A stretch of DNA of 33,742 nucleotides from Bacteroidia bacterium (lineage in GTDB: Bacteria; Bacteroidota; Bacteroidia; Flavobacteriales; Flavobacteriaceae): the NCBI GenBank assembly GCA_030429455.1, contig JAUIFC010000024.1:1-33742 (forward strand), read 5' to 3'. The position numbers and the translations under genes were made by a program. Position 1 is the stretch's first letter. The number at the start of each line of letters is the position of its first letter. Positions 5,930-14,142 of the stretch are shown here, piece by piece. The notes below the pieces were generated by a model that saw nothing but the letters and a program-made list of their open reading frames with translations, was not told the origin of the DNA and ran no database searches.

Positions 5930-7474
5930 TTATACTGTAATTATATTACCTGATTTGTCATGAAAATGGTATTCTAGATAGGTGTAGGCATCTCTAGGTT
6001 GTATTTTTACCCATCGTTTGTAATCAAAAAACCATTTGTTCCTTGGTGAAGGAAAGCCTTTTGTAAGATAAGCAGCAATAAATGGATGTGCTGTCAATAT
6101 AATGTTTTTATGGTTTTTCTTTATAAGTTTTTGTAAATCAGATTGTAATTTGTGTATGATCACTACTGGAGCTTCTACTTCGCCGTTTTTGTTTGGGTTT
6201 TCTTCTCTGGTTTTTATTTCCAATTCTGGTCTAACGCGCTGGCGCGTAATTTGAACTAATCCAAATCGAGAAGGTGGTAAAATTTTGTGCTTTGCACGAT
6301 CATCGCTCATTTCTTTCTTAAGCGTATCATAAAGCGCTTTACGATTTTCGGCAGTATGCATATCAATAAAATCGACAACTATTATTCCTCCCATGTCTCT
6401 TAAACGCAATTGGCGGGCAATTTCTACAGCGCTTAACAGATTGACTTCTAGTGCAGTATCTTCTTGGCTTTTTGCTTTATTGCTTCTGTTGCCAGAGTTT
6501 ACGTCTATAACATGCATGGCTTCTGTATGTTCTATAACAAGGTAAGCGCCTTTGGTCATAGTCACCGTTTTGCCAAATGAAGTTTTTATTTGTCTTTCTA
6601 TATTGTATTTTTCAAAAATGGGAACACTGGAGCTGTAATAAGAAACGATCGACTCTTTTTTGGGCGCAACTTCGATCAAATAATCTTTAATTTGATTATG
6701 TAATTCTTCGTCGTCTACACAAATGGATGTAAAGGTATCATTAAAGATATCTCTTAGAAGTGATGAGGCTTTGTTAACCTCGCCTAAAACCTTTGAAGGC
6801 AATTTTTGGCTTTTGACCACCTTTTTGCAAAGTGCCGCCCATCGGTTAATCAGATTCTGAATATCTTGATCGATATCTGCTACCTTTTTATTTTCAGCCA
6901 CTGTGCGAACGATAACACCAAAACCTTTTGGTCTTATGCTTTTAATGAGGCGTTTTAGCCGCTCTTTTTCCTCTACAGTTTCGATTTTTTGAGAAATAGA
7001 AATTCGATTAGAGAAAGGCACAAGAACAACATATCGTCCTGCAAGAGAAAGTTCGCTGCTTATACGAGGTCCTTTTGTCGAAATTGGCTCTTTTACAACT
7101 TGAACCAAAATGGACTGATTCGGATGGATAACATCTGTTATAGCGCCATCTTTGTGTATAGTTTCTTCCCTTGGAAAGTCTACAATCTCAAAATTCTTGA
7201 GTTTACCAGATTTCAATTTTTTTGTAAATTGAAGCATGGTTTTGATTTGCGGTCCTAAATCGTGGTAATGCAGAAAGCCGTCTTTTTCGTATCCGACGTT
7301 TACAAAGGCTGCATTCAAGCCGCCTAATGCCTTTCGCACATTTGCCAAAAAAATATCACCGACAAGAAATTGATTGTCATCGTTATGCTTATGTAATTCT
7401 ACCAGTTTTCCATCTTTAAGCAAAGCAAAATCCACAGCAGAGGAACTTGTTTGAATAATTAATTCTTTATTCAT
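5930..7474 (-). CDS. rng: ribonuclease E/G family endoribonuclease
   Basis: A 514-residue enzyme that cuts single-stranded AU-rich RNA in rRNA maturation and mRNA decay. It has the family order: an S1 RNA-binding segment within residues 35-125 (VGDIFLANV...GLNAAFVNVG) and the catalytic DNase I-like core with metal ligands Asp324 (VIDVNSG) and Asp368 (VVDFIDM), plus the conserved block starting EIARQLRLRDMGG. The zinc-link cysteines that tie RNase E/G dimers together (CPxCxG) are absent; the region reads REENPNKNGEVEAP. I chose the ATG at 7474, which gives MNKELIIQTSS, the usual start in this group; the frame extends to 7498 with residues that look like leader. Hairpins lie in the leader (7490-7580), and a terminator follows. 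Confidence 0.92.
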   Translation of the reverse strand: MNKELIIQTSSSAVDFALLKDGKLVELHKHNDDNQFLVGDIFLANVRKALGGLNAAFVNVGYEKDGFLHYHDLGPQIKTMLQFTKKLKSGKLKNFEIVDFPREETIHKDGAITDVIHPNQSILVQVVKEPISTKGPRISSELSLAGRYVVLVPFSNRISISQKIETVEEKERLKRLIKSIRPKGFGVIVRTVAENKKVADIDQDIQNLINRWAALCKKVVKSQKLPSKVLGEVNKASSLLRDIFNDTFTSICVDDEELHNQIKDYLIEVAPKKESIVSYYSSSVPIFEKYNIERQIKTSFGKTVTMTKGAYLVIEHTEAMHVIDVNSGNRSNKAKSQEDTALEVNLLSAVEIARQLRLRDMGGIIVVDFIDMHTAENRKALYDTLKKEMSDDRAKHKILPPSRFGLVQITRQRVRPELEIKTREENPNKNGEVEAPVVIIHKLQSDLQKLIKKNHKNIILTAHPFIAAYLTKGFPSPRNKWFFDYKRWVKIQPRDAYTYLEYHFHDKSGNIITV

Positions 7475-7489
7475 GCTAAAATGATTTTG

Positions 7490-7580
7490 TATCAACATAT
7501 TGTTGATAATAGATTAAACTTATAGTCAAAACATGATGTTTAACTATTTTCTTAGATGCTATTCATATAATAAGCATCTA
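7490..7580 (-). promoter_or_regulatory. palindrome-rich leader of the RNase G gene
   Basis: Three inverted repeats lie in the 142-base gap before rng: TATCAACA/TGTTGATA (7490-7508, 3-base centre), AAACAT/ATGTTT (7529-7541, 1-base centre) and TAGATGCT/AGCATCTA (7553-7580, 12-base loop). None is followed by a T-run on the minus strand, so they do not look like terminators. By analogy with the rne leader of E. coli, they may let the nuclease control its own mRNA. This role is inference. Confidence 0.45.
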
Positions 7581-7616
7581 TGTCAAAGAACTTAAAATTT
7601 TAAAAAACTAACTTGT

Positions 7617-7706
7617 TTATTTCTTCTTGTGTCTGTTAGCACGGCTACGTTTCTTACGTTTGTGATTAGCAACCTTTGCTCTTTTTCTTTTTTTTCCGCT
7701 TGGCAT
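7617..7706 (-). CDS. 29-residue highly basic conserved protein
   Basis: This very small gene encodes 29 residues starting MPSGKKRKRAKVANHKRKK, and more than half of all residues are Lys, Arg or His. There is no acidic residue. A near-identical small protein recurs, from memory, at this position in Flavobacteriia, usually unannotated or called hypothetical. The composition is that of a small ribosomal or rRNA-binding protein (compare bTHX or bL38), but I cannot assign it. It starts 15 bases after the HU stop codon and is followed by the RNase G gene on the same strand, so the three probably form one operon for nucleic-acid functions. ATG start, TAA stop. Confidence 0.8.
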   Translation of the reverse strand: MPSGKKRKRAKVANHKRKKRSRANRHKKK

Positions 7707-7721
7707 ATTAATGTTTTTTAA

Positions 7722-8012
7722 TTAGCTTACTTTTACTTTGTCTTTTACACTATCTACAAAAGTTTTTGCAGGTTTGAAAGCTGGGATATTATGCGCAGGA
7801 ATAATTATACTTGTGTTTTTAGAAATGTTTCTACCAGTCTTTTCAGCTCTTTCTTTAATAATAAAACTACCAAATCCTCTCAAGTAAACATTTTCACCTT
7901 TTTCTAATGAACCTTTTACTTCTTCCATAAAGGCTTCAACAGTTGATTGTACTTCGTTTCTTTCCAGGCCTAATCGTTCTGATATCGAATTAACTAATTC
8001 TGCTTTTGTCAT
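7722..8012 (-). CDS. HU family DNA-binding protein
   Basis: A 96-residue histone-like protein that bends and compacts DNA as a dimer. The N-terminal helices (MTKAELVNSISERLGL) are followed by the beta-arm region (GFGSFIIKERAEKTGRN then PAHNIPAFKPAKTF), with the DNA-intercalating Pro in the IIPAHN turn. Length and sequence match the HU/IHF family exactly. A promoter lies upstream at 8044-8075, divergent from mutY. It is the first gene of a probable HU / 29-residue protein / RNase G operon. Bacteroidetes encode several HU paralogues, so I do not assign a specific gene name. Confidence 0.93.
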   Translation of the reverse strand: MTKAELVNSISERLGLERNEVQSTVEAFMEEVKGSLEKGENVYLRGFGSFIIKERAEKTGRNISKNTSIIIPAHNIPAFKPAKTFVDSVKDKVKVS

Positions 8013-8043
8013 AATATTTATGTGATTTAAAATTTTGTGGGTG

Positions 8044-8075
8044 CAAATATAACTAATTAATATTCAATAAATCAA
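8044..8075 (-). promoter_or_regulatory. promoter of the HU operon
   Basis: On the minus strand TATATTTG (8051-8044) matches the Bacteroidetes -7 consensus, and a TTG (8075-8073) lies 21 bases upstream, within the usual range. It predicts a start near 8037, about 25 bases before the HU ATG. Confidence 0.6.
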
Positions 8076-8088
8076 CACATAAGTTTAT

Positions 8089-8096
8089 TAAGTTTG
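8089..8096 (+). promoter_or_regulatory. -7 element of the mutY operon
   Basis: TAAGTTTG matches TAnnTTTG exactly and lies 29 bases before the mutY TTG start. No clear -33 TTG is seen (TTC at 8063-8065). It would drive mutY-ssb-gldE-gldD. Confidence 0.45.
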
Positions 8097-8125
8097 CAAA
8101 AGATTTTTTTAAGTTTTTTTTAGTA

Positions 8126-9187
8126 TTGGAATTTTCAAATATAATTACCACTTGGTATAGAGATAACAAACGCGATTTACCGTGGAGAACTACCAAAGAC
8201 CCTTATAAAATTTGGCTTAGCGAAATCATATTACAGCAAACGCAAGTCAAACAAGGGCTTCCTTATTATGAGAAGTTTGTGACTGCCTATCCGAACGTCA
8301 AAGCTTTGGCCGTTGCTCACGAAGATGAAGTTCTCAAGCTATGGCAAGGCCTTGGTTATTATTCAAGAGCTAGAAATTTGCACCATACTGCCAAGTTTAT
8401 TCATACAGAATTAGATGGCAAATTTCCTGATACTTTTAAGGACTTGCTAAAGCTGAAAGGCGTTGGCGAATATACGGCTGCAGCCATTGCATCATTCGCA
8501 TATGGCGAGGCAGTGCCTGTTGTAGATGGTAATGTATATCGTGTCTTGTCCAGACGGTTTGGTATAGACACACCCATAAATACGACTGAAGGCATTAAAC
8601 AGTTTAAACAAAAAGCAGTTAAGGTTTTTAATGCGAATAATCCTGCAGAACATAATCAAGCCATTATGGAATTTGGTGCGCTGTTTTGCAAACCAAAATC
8701 TCCAGATTGTATGTTTTGTCCTTTTCAGTCGGATTGTGTTGCGTTTCAAAATGGACAAGTGGATGCGCTACCTGTTAAACTTAAAAAGATGAAACGCAGA
8801 AAGCGATTCTTCAATTACATTATTGTACAAAATGATTCAAATGAAATACTGATTCAACAGCGATTAGAAAAAGACATTTGGCAAAAACTTTTTCAATTTC
8901 CTTTGGTCGAAAGTCAGTCGTCATTAGATCAGATAGAATTAAAAGATTTATCAAAAATTATTGATGTCATTGATGAAATAGATTTACAAAAAATAAATGT
9001 CAAACCTTACAAACATGTCCTTTCTCATCAAGATATTTATGCTGATTTTTGGATGCTAAAACACAATTATTTAGAGACATCTATTGATATAGAAAGTTAT
9101 ATTTCTGTTTCATTCAATAATTTGGAAAAGTATGCCGTACCCATATTGATTGATAAATTTATGAAAGAACATTTTTTAGATAGCTAA
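8126..9187 (+). CDS. mutY: A/G-specific adenine glycosylase
   Basis: A 353-residue base-excision repair enzyme that removes adenine mispaired with 8-oxoguanine. The HhH-GPD core contains LKGVGEYTAAAIASFA with the catalytic Asp134 (VPVVDGNV) and Glu33 (SEIILQQTQ). The iron-sulfur loop has Cys188-X6-Cys195-X2-Cys198-X5-Cys204. The C-terminal half (about 225-350) is the MutT/NUDIX-like domain that senses 8-oxoG. The start is the TTG at 8126, because no in-frame ATG occurs before the conserved DLPWR. A -7 element lies at 8089. It heads the mutY-ssb-gldE-gldD cluster typical of Bacteroidetes. Confidence 0.96.
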   Translation: MEFSNIITTWYRDNKRDLPWRTTKDPYKIWLSEIILQQTQVKQGLPYYEKFVTAYPNVKALAVAHEDEVLKLWQGLGYYSRARNLHHTAKFIHTELDGKFPDTFKDLLKLKGVGEYTAAAIASFAYGEAVPVVDGNVYRVLSRRFGIDTPINTTEGIKQFKQKAVKVFNANNPAEHNQAIMEFGALFCKPKSPDCMFCPFQSDCVAFQNGQVDALPVKLKKMKRRKRFFNYIIVQNDSNEILIQQRLEKDIWQKLFQFPLVESQSSLDQIELKDLSKIIDVIDEIDLQKINVKPYKHVLSHQDIYADFWMLKHNYLETSIDIESYISVSFNNLEKYAVPILIDKFMKEHFLDS

Positions 9188-9224
9188 AACTTTTATTAAT
9201 TTTACATTTAAAACAAAATCAAAC

Positions 9225-9671
9225 ATGGCGTCGGGATCACTTAATAAAGTAATGCTTATTGGAAATACAGGAGACGAAGTAAAAATGCATTATTTTGAGA
9301 ACAATAATTGTCTTGGAAGGTTCCCATTAGCAACCAGTGAAGACTATGTGAACAAATCTACTGGCGAGCGCATTAGCAATACAGAATGGCATAACATAGT
9401 GGTAAGAAATAAGGCTGCAGAAATATGCGAAAAGTACCTTAAAAAGGGAGACAAAGTGTACATCGAAGGTCGAATAAAAACCAGAAAATGGACAGATGAT
9501 AGAGGTAATGACAGGTATTCTACAGAAATACATTGTACCGATTTTACGTTTCTTACTCCTAAAGAAAAAACTTCAACTCAGACGGAATATACATCTTCTA
9601 CTCAAATGCCAAATGTCCAAGACACAACAGTTGCCGACAATGGCAGCCAAGAAGACGATTTACCATTTTAA
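9225..9671 (+). CDS. ssb: single-stranded DNA-binding protein
   Basis: A 148-residue protein with an OB fold at residues 5-110 (LNKVMLIGNTGDEV at the N-terminus; NTEWHNIVV and GDKVYIEGRIKTRKW in the core). A low-complexity linker of Thr/Gln/Ser follows, then the acidic tip EDDLPF that recruits repair and replication partners. It protects single-stranded DNA in replication, recombination and repair. It starts 37 bases after mutY and ends 16 bases before gldE, so it is likely in the same transcript. Confidence 0.96.
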   Translation: MASGSLNKVMLIGNTGDEVKMHYFENNNCLGRFPLATSEDYVNKSTGERISNTEWHNIVVRNKAAEICEKYLKKGDKVYIEGRIKTRKWTDDRGNDRYSTEIHCTDFTFLTPKEKTSTQTEYTSSTQMPNVQDTTVADNGSQEDDLPF

Positions 9672-9687
9672 TTTTAAACCTACCTAA

Positions 9688-11010
9688 TTGGATATTGAAC
9701 CCTTAAGTTCTGTACTTTTATTTCAAATTACATTTCCTGAAATAATTAGCTTGATTTTCATACTATTGTTGTTAGTCTGTTCTGCACTTGTGTCTGGCTC
9801 TGAGGTGGCTTTGTTTTCGCTACAACCTTCGGATTTTAACAAGGAGGAATCTAAGACCACAAGCAAAGAGAAAATCATAATAGCCTTGCTAGACAGGCCC
9901 AAAAAACTCTTGGCAACCATTCTTATAGCCAATAACTTTATAAACATTGCAATCGTTCTACTGTATAGTAGCGTGAGTTATTTGTTTAAACCAGAAAAGG
10001 AGATTTTTGTTTTCAACATGTCTCTTACGTTTATAGTAGATATCATAATTGTGACCTTTTTATTGTTGCTTTTTGGAGAGATTTTTCCAAAAGTCTATGC
10101 AAATCGAAATAGGATTCAATTTTCACAATTCATGGCCTATCCTATTTTGATTTTAGACAAGATATTAACGCCAGTAAGCATTCCTTTGAGGTTTGTGAGT
10201 AATATTTTCGAATCTAAGTTAGGAAAGCAGAAAGCAAATCTTAGTGTAGACCAGCTTTCGCAAGCCTTGGAATTGACCAAAGAAAGTGAAACCTCTGTAC
10301 AGGAAAAGAAGATTCTTCAAGGGATTGTTTCTTTTGGAAATATCGATGCAAGAGAAGTCATGAAACCGCGATTGGACATAACGGCCATTAATTATGAAGA
10401 AAATTTTAAAGACCTTATCAGCCAGATTAAGACTTATGGGTATTCTAGAATTCCAGTTTACAAGGAAGATTTTGATAATATTCAAGGTATTCTCTACATC
10501 AAAGACCTGTTGCCTTTTTTGGACAAGTCTTACTTTAAATGGCAAAGTTTATTGAGAGATCCATATTTTGTTCCAGAAAACAAAAAACTGGATGACCTTT
10601 TAAACGACTTTAAATCTCAAAAAAATCACATTGCCATTGTAGTGGACGAATACGGAGGGACAAGTGGATTGATTACCCTTGAAGATATCATAGAAGAAAT
10701 TGTGGGCGACATAAGCGATGAGTTTGACGATGAAGATATCATTTATTCTAAAATTGATAACAAAACCTACGTCTTTGAAGGAAAAACATCGATGAAGGAC
10801 TTCTATCAAATACTAAAATTGGAAGACGAACACATCAACAAATTTGAAGAAGAAAGAGGCGAGACAGAAACGATTGCCGGATTTTTGCTTGAGTTTACAA
10901 AAGGATTTCCAAAAAAAAATCAAAATATAATTTTTGATGGGTTTAAGTTTATTGTTGAAGTTGTTGACGAAAGAAGAATAAAACAAATAAAGGTCATCTT
11001 AACGGACTAA
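9688..11010 (+). CDS. gldE: gliding motility-associated protein GldE (CorC/HlyC family)
   Basis: A 440-residue inner-membrane protein. The N-terminal CNNM/DUF21 domain (residues about 15-190) has several membrane segments. Two CBS domains follow (about 205-335, REVMKPRLD at 222-230 and VVDEYGGTSGLITLEDIIEE at 318-337), then a CorC_HlyC domain up to the C-terminus. The fold is that of Mg2+/Co2+ exporters. Identification as GldE rests on its position between ssb and gldD. GldE is associated with GldD and can, when overproduced, bypass some gldD mutations in Flavobacterium. The start is TTG at 9688; no ATG occurs before residue 111. Confidence 0.9.
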   Translation: MDIEPLSSVLLFQITFPEIISLIFILLLLVCSALVSGSEVALFSLQPSDFNKEESKTTSKEKIIIALLDRPKKLLATILIANNFINIAIVLLYSSVSYLFKPEKEIFVFNMSLTFIVDIIIVTFLLLLFGEIFPKVYANRNRIQFSQFMAYPILILDKILTPVSIPLRFVSNIFESKLGKQKANLSVDQLSQALELTKESETSVQEKKILQGIVSFGNIDAREVMKPRLDITAINYEENFKDLISQIKTYGYSRIPVYKEDFDNIQGILYIKDLLPFLDKSYFKWQSLLRDPYFVPENKKLDDLLNDFKSQKNHIAIVVDEYGGTSGLITLEDIIEEIVGDISDEFDDEDIIYSKIDNKTYVFEGKTSMKDFYQILKLEDEHINKFEEERGETETIAGFLLEFTKGFPKKNQNIIFDGFKFIVEVVDERRIKQIKVILTD

Positions 11011-11060
11011 GCCATACCAAACAAATAGACCACACGTTATTTAAATTGAATAATTACTGA

Positions 11061-11639
11061 ATGTATAGAATCTTCCAATTAAATTATGTTGTTGCCATTA
11101 TTTCTTTTTTAGGATTGGTTGCTTGTACAAATGAAGATTCTTTACCAAAACCAAAAGCTTTTTTAGCTTTGGAATACCCTGAAGCACTTTATTTTGAAAC
11201 AGAATTAGATTGCCCTTTTACCTTCAACTTTAATACACAATCTGAAATAGACACGAAGTCGAACAATTCTTGCTGGTTGGATATCAATTATCCTGAATTG
11301 AAAGGTTCTATATACTTAAGTTACTATCCTGTAGAAGACAATCTAAGAGCACTTATTGTAGATGCCCAAAAGTTGCCTTTGTCTCATGAGATTAAGGCAG
11401 ATGCCATAGCATCGCAAACTTATATCAATAAAAATCACACCACATACGGTTTGTTTTATGAAATCGAAGGCAATGCAGCTTCTCAGGCTCAATTTTACCT
11501 TACAGATAGTGTAAATCACTTTCTTACGGCTTCAATTTACTTTAAAACTACACCAAATTACGATTCTATTTTGCCAGCTGCAGCATACCTCAAAAACGAT
11601 ATGCGGGAAATTATGGAAAGTTTACAATGGAAAGATTAA
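11061..11639 (+). CDS. gldD: gliding motility lipoprotein GldD
   Basis: A 192-residue lipoprotein (signal peptide up to VACTNED, lipidated Cys22). The sequence matches GldD: the block around YEALY-like EYPEALYF, CWLDINYPELKG, IYLSYYPVEDNLRALIVDA and the C-terminal ILPAAAYLKNDMREIMESL. GldD is needed for gliding in Flavobacterium; mutants are non-motile and resist many phages. It lies 50 bases after gldE. Presence of both genes suggests, but does not prove, a gliding organism with a type IX secretion system. Confidence 0.93.
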   Translation: MYRIFQLNYVVAIISFLGLVACTNEDSLPKPKAFLALEYPEALYFETELDCPFTFNFNTQSEIDTKSNNSCWLDINYPELKGSIYLSYYPVEDNLRALIVDAQKLPLSHEIKADAIASQTYINKNHTTYGLFYEIEGNAASQAQFYLTDSVNHFLTASIYFKTTPNYDSILPAAAYLKNDMREIMESLQWKD

Positions 11640-11694
11640 CCAATCTTTATCATTAGTTTCTCTCCAATAAGTTCACATTTGCAAAAATTTTGGT

Positions 11695-12576
11695 TTGGCA
11701 CAGCATCAAATTAAATGGTTATACCTTATTATTCTTGCGCTCATGTGGGGCAGTTCTTTTATCCTTATTAAGAAAGGCGTAGAAGGACTGACGGCTATTC
11801 AGGTAGGAACTTTCAGAGTGTTAATAGGGGCAATTATATTAATAATAGTAGGCTTTAACCGACTTAAAAAGATAAAACGCGCTGATTGGAAATGGTTAGC
11901 AATTTCTGGTTTTATCGGTACTTTTTTCCCATCGATTTTGTTTGCCTATGCTATGACCGAAATAGATTCGGCAGTTGCTTCTATTTTAAACTCGACCGTT
12001 CCACTGCTTGCGTTGGTTGTTGGCGTTTTGTTTTACAAATCCAGGTTTCAAAGGTCTCAATTTTTAGGAATTATTATCGGATTTATAGGTTGCATCGTTT
12101 TGATTATGATTGGCGCAAATATCAACCAAAATCAAAATTACTGGTATTCGGCATTGCCTGTTATTGCTTCGTTAATGTATGCCTTTAATGCCAATATTAT
12201 AAAATCACACTTGCAGTATCTATCTGCATTTGCAATTGCAGCAGGTTCGTTCATAATCATTTTACCACCGACATTAGTGGTATTGATTAGTTCAGGTTTT
12301 TTCGACATGAACTATTTAAGTCAGCCAGAAATCCAAACTTCTATGCTTTACATTGTTCTATTAGCTGTTTTTGGAACAGCTGTGGCAAAGATTTTATTTA
12401 ACAGATTGATACAATTGTCAGATCCAGTATTTTCAACGTCTGTGACTTACCTGATTCCTATTGTAGCTTTGTTTTGGGGCATTTTGGACAACGAATCCTT
12501 TAGTCTTTGGCAGCTTGTAGCTGGTGCTATTATTCTTGTTGGGGTCTATGTGTCTAATCTAAAGAGACTCAAATAA
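11695..12576 (+). CDS. EamA/DMT-family transporter
   Basis: A 293-residue inner-membrane protein with ten predicted helices in two EamA repeats (about residues 8-140 and 150-290). The first repeat carries the typical MWGSSFILIKKGVEGL and TAIQVGTFRVLIG, the second FGTAVAKILFNRLIQLSDP and PIVALFWGILDNESF. Such drug/metabolite transporters export amino acids or other small molecules; the substrate cannot be read from the sequence. The TTG at 11695 is the only start that keeps helix 1 whole (next Met is residue 17). It lies 55 bases after gldD and converges with obgE. Confidence 0.9.
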   Translation: MAQHQIKWLYLIILALMWGSSFILIKKGVEGLTAIQVGTFRVLIGAIILIIVGFNRLKKIKRADWKWLAISGFIGTFFPSILFAYAMTEIDSAVASILNSTVPLLALVVGVLFYKSRFQRSQFLGIIIGFIGCIVLIMIGANINQNQNYWYSALPVIASLMYAFNANIIKSHLQYLSAFAIAAGSFIIILPPTLVVLISSGFFDMNYLSQPEIQTSMLYIVLLAVFGTAVAKILFNRLIQLSDPVFSTSVTYLIPIVALFWGILDNESFSLWQLVAGAIILVGVYVSNLKRLK

Positions 12577-12591
12577 GCTGTCAATCGGACT

Positions 12592-13590
12592 TTAGTTCAA
12601 CATATCCCAAAGTTTGTCTTTCAGCTCTTGTAAACCTTGTTGAGCTACTGAGGAAATGAATACATAAGGCACATCTTTGAAGTCCGCTTTTAATTCGTTG
12701 TCGATGTCTTCTTGCAATTCATCATCGAGCATATCGCATTTCGAAATGGCCACTAGACGCTCTTTGTCCAATAATTCGGGGTTGTAACGTTTTAATTCGT
12801 CAACAAGAATGTCGTATTCCTTTTTAATGTCTTTGGTGTCGGATGGAATTAAGAATAATAAAGTCGAATTTCGTTCGATATGTCGTAAAAACCGATGTCC
12901 TAAACCTTTGCCTTCTGCTGCACCTTCGATAATGCCTGGGATATCGGCTATGACAAAAGTTCTATAATCTCGGTATTTTACAATGCCCAAATTAGGCTTG
13001 AGCGTAGTAAATTCGTAATCTGCTATTTTAGGTTTGGCTGCAGTTACTACAGAAAGTAAGGTGGATTTTCCAGCATTTGGGAAACCAACTAAACCAACAT
13101 CGGCAAGAACTTTGAGCTCCAGCGTTATGTTTTTTTCAATACCTTCCTCTCCAGATTGCGCATATCGCGGTGTTTGATTGGTTGCACTTTTGTAAAAGGT
13201 GTTCCCCATGCCACCTCGACCACCTTTTGCAGCAATGTAAACTTCTTGATCATCAGTTAGTTCGTGTAGGATTTCCTGAGTGTCTGTATCTCGAATTACA
13301 GTGCCTAACGGCACTTCGATATATTGGTCTCCGCCATCAGCACCTGTACTGTTCTGTTTGCCACCATGTCCGCCATGTTCTGCTCTGATGTGTCGTTTGA
13401 ATTTTAAATGAAAAAGCGTCCAAAGGTTTTTGTTTGCCTTTATAACGACATGTCCTCCTCGTCCACCGTTTCCGCCATCGGGTCCACCTTTTGGAATGTA
13501 TTTTTCTCGACGCAGATGTGCAGATCCTTTTCCTCCATTTCCAGAAGTGATATGAATTTTGACATAATCAACAAAATTGCCTTCAGTCAT
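12592..13590 (-). CDS. obgE: GTPase Obg (ribosome assembly)
   Basis: A 332-residue essential GTPase that acts in late assembly of the 50S subunit and in stress control. The glycine-rich OBG fold fills residues 1-158 ([14 protein letters not shown] and others). The GTPase domain has G1 GFPNAGKS (169-176), G3 DIPG (216-219), G4 SKCD (283-286) and G5 SSVA (313-316). The C-terminal extension of E. coli ObgE is absent. I chose ATG at 13590 ([13 protein letters not shown]), the usual start; the frame extends six codons further to a TTG. It is convergent with the DMT transporter, 15 bases apart. Confidence 0.95.
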   Translation of the reverse strand: MTEGNFVDYVKIHITSGNGGKGSAHLRREKYIPKGGPDGGNGGRGGHVVIKANKNLWTLFHLKFKRHIRAEHGGHGGKQNSTGADGGDQYIEVPLGTVIRDTDTQEILHELTDDQEVYIAAKGGRGGMGNTFYKSATNQTPRYAQSGEEGIEKNITLELKVLADVGLVGFPNAGKSTLLSVVTAAKPKIADYEFTTLKPNLGIVKYRDYRTFVIADIPGIIEGAAEGKGLGHRFLRHIERNSTLLFLIPSDTKDIKKEYDILVDELKRYNPELLDKERLVAISKCDMLDDELQEDIDNELKADFKDVPYVFISSVAQQGLQELKDKLWDMLN

Positions 13591-13689
13591 TTTATCTTTT
13601 TTTTGCAAATATCAAAAATAAAATCCCAATAACTGAAAATTCATTTGATTTCAAATATTTCAATTCAGACTAATTTGTACTTTTGGCAC

Positions 13690-14142
13690 ATGAAAACGAT
13701 TGTCGCAACGGTTTGTTTTGTTTTATTTCTTTCATGTAAAAATGAAGACTTTATAAAAGTGGATGCTGAAATTATCGCACATAACGAATTACAGGCTATC
13801 GACTTAAGAGAAGTTGATAGTTATCCCATGTTTAAGGCTTGTGATGAAATGTCGTCCAAAGAAAATCAGCAAACCTGTTTTGCAAGAGAAATGCATAAAT
13901 GGTTAAAGCCATATTTAGATACGATTTCTGTCAATTTTGTCAATCCAGATACGATACAGATGTATTTAAGTGTAGACGAAAAAGGTAAGCTTATTCAAGA
14001 TTCTATTCATTTAAAGGAAAATGCCTTGAAAGATAGATTCTTGGAGGCTTTTAACAACCCGCCTCAGTTATATCCTGCGCAAAAAAGAGGTGTTCCGGTG
14101 AAAGTTTCCTTTCAAATGCCAATCATTATTACACCAAATTAG
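13690..14142 (+). CDS. lipoprotein with TonB C-terminal-like domain
   Basis: A 150-residue lipoprotein: signal peptide up to the lipobox LFLSC (Cys16), then residues about 45-147 resembling a TonB C-terminal domain (YPMFKACDEM, QQTCFAREM, and the C-terminal VKVSFQMPIIIT), with the two cysteines of the small Bacteroidetes variant of that domain. Unlike TonB it has no transmembrane anchor or proline-rich spacer, so it does not transmit proton-motive force in the usual way; its role is unknown. The ATG at 13690 was chosen over a longer frame from 13645, because it gives the signal peptide. It is divergent from obgE, and its stop overlaps the stop of the convergent GT2 gene by four bases. Confidence 0.7.
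   Translation: MKTIVATVCFVLFLSCKNEDFIKVDAEIIAHNELQAIDLREVDSYPMFKACDEMSSKENQQTCFAREMHKWLKPYLDTISVNFVNPDTIQMYLSVDEKGKLIQDSIHLKENALKDRFLEAFNNPPQLYPAQKRGVPVKVSFQMPIIITPN

Noticed and set aside
7475-7498. Upstream start of RNase G at 7498
   Set aside because: The eight extra residues are not conserved-looking and fall into the palindromic leader.
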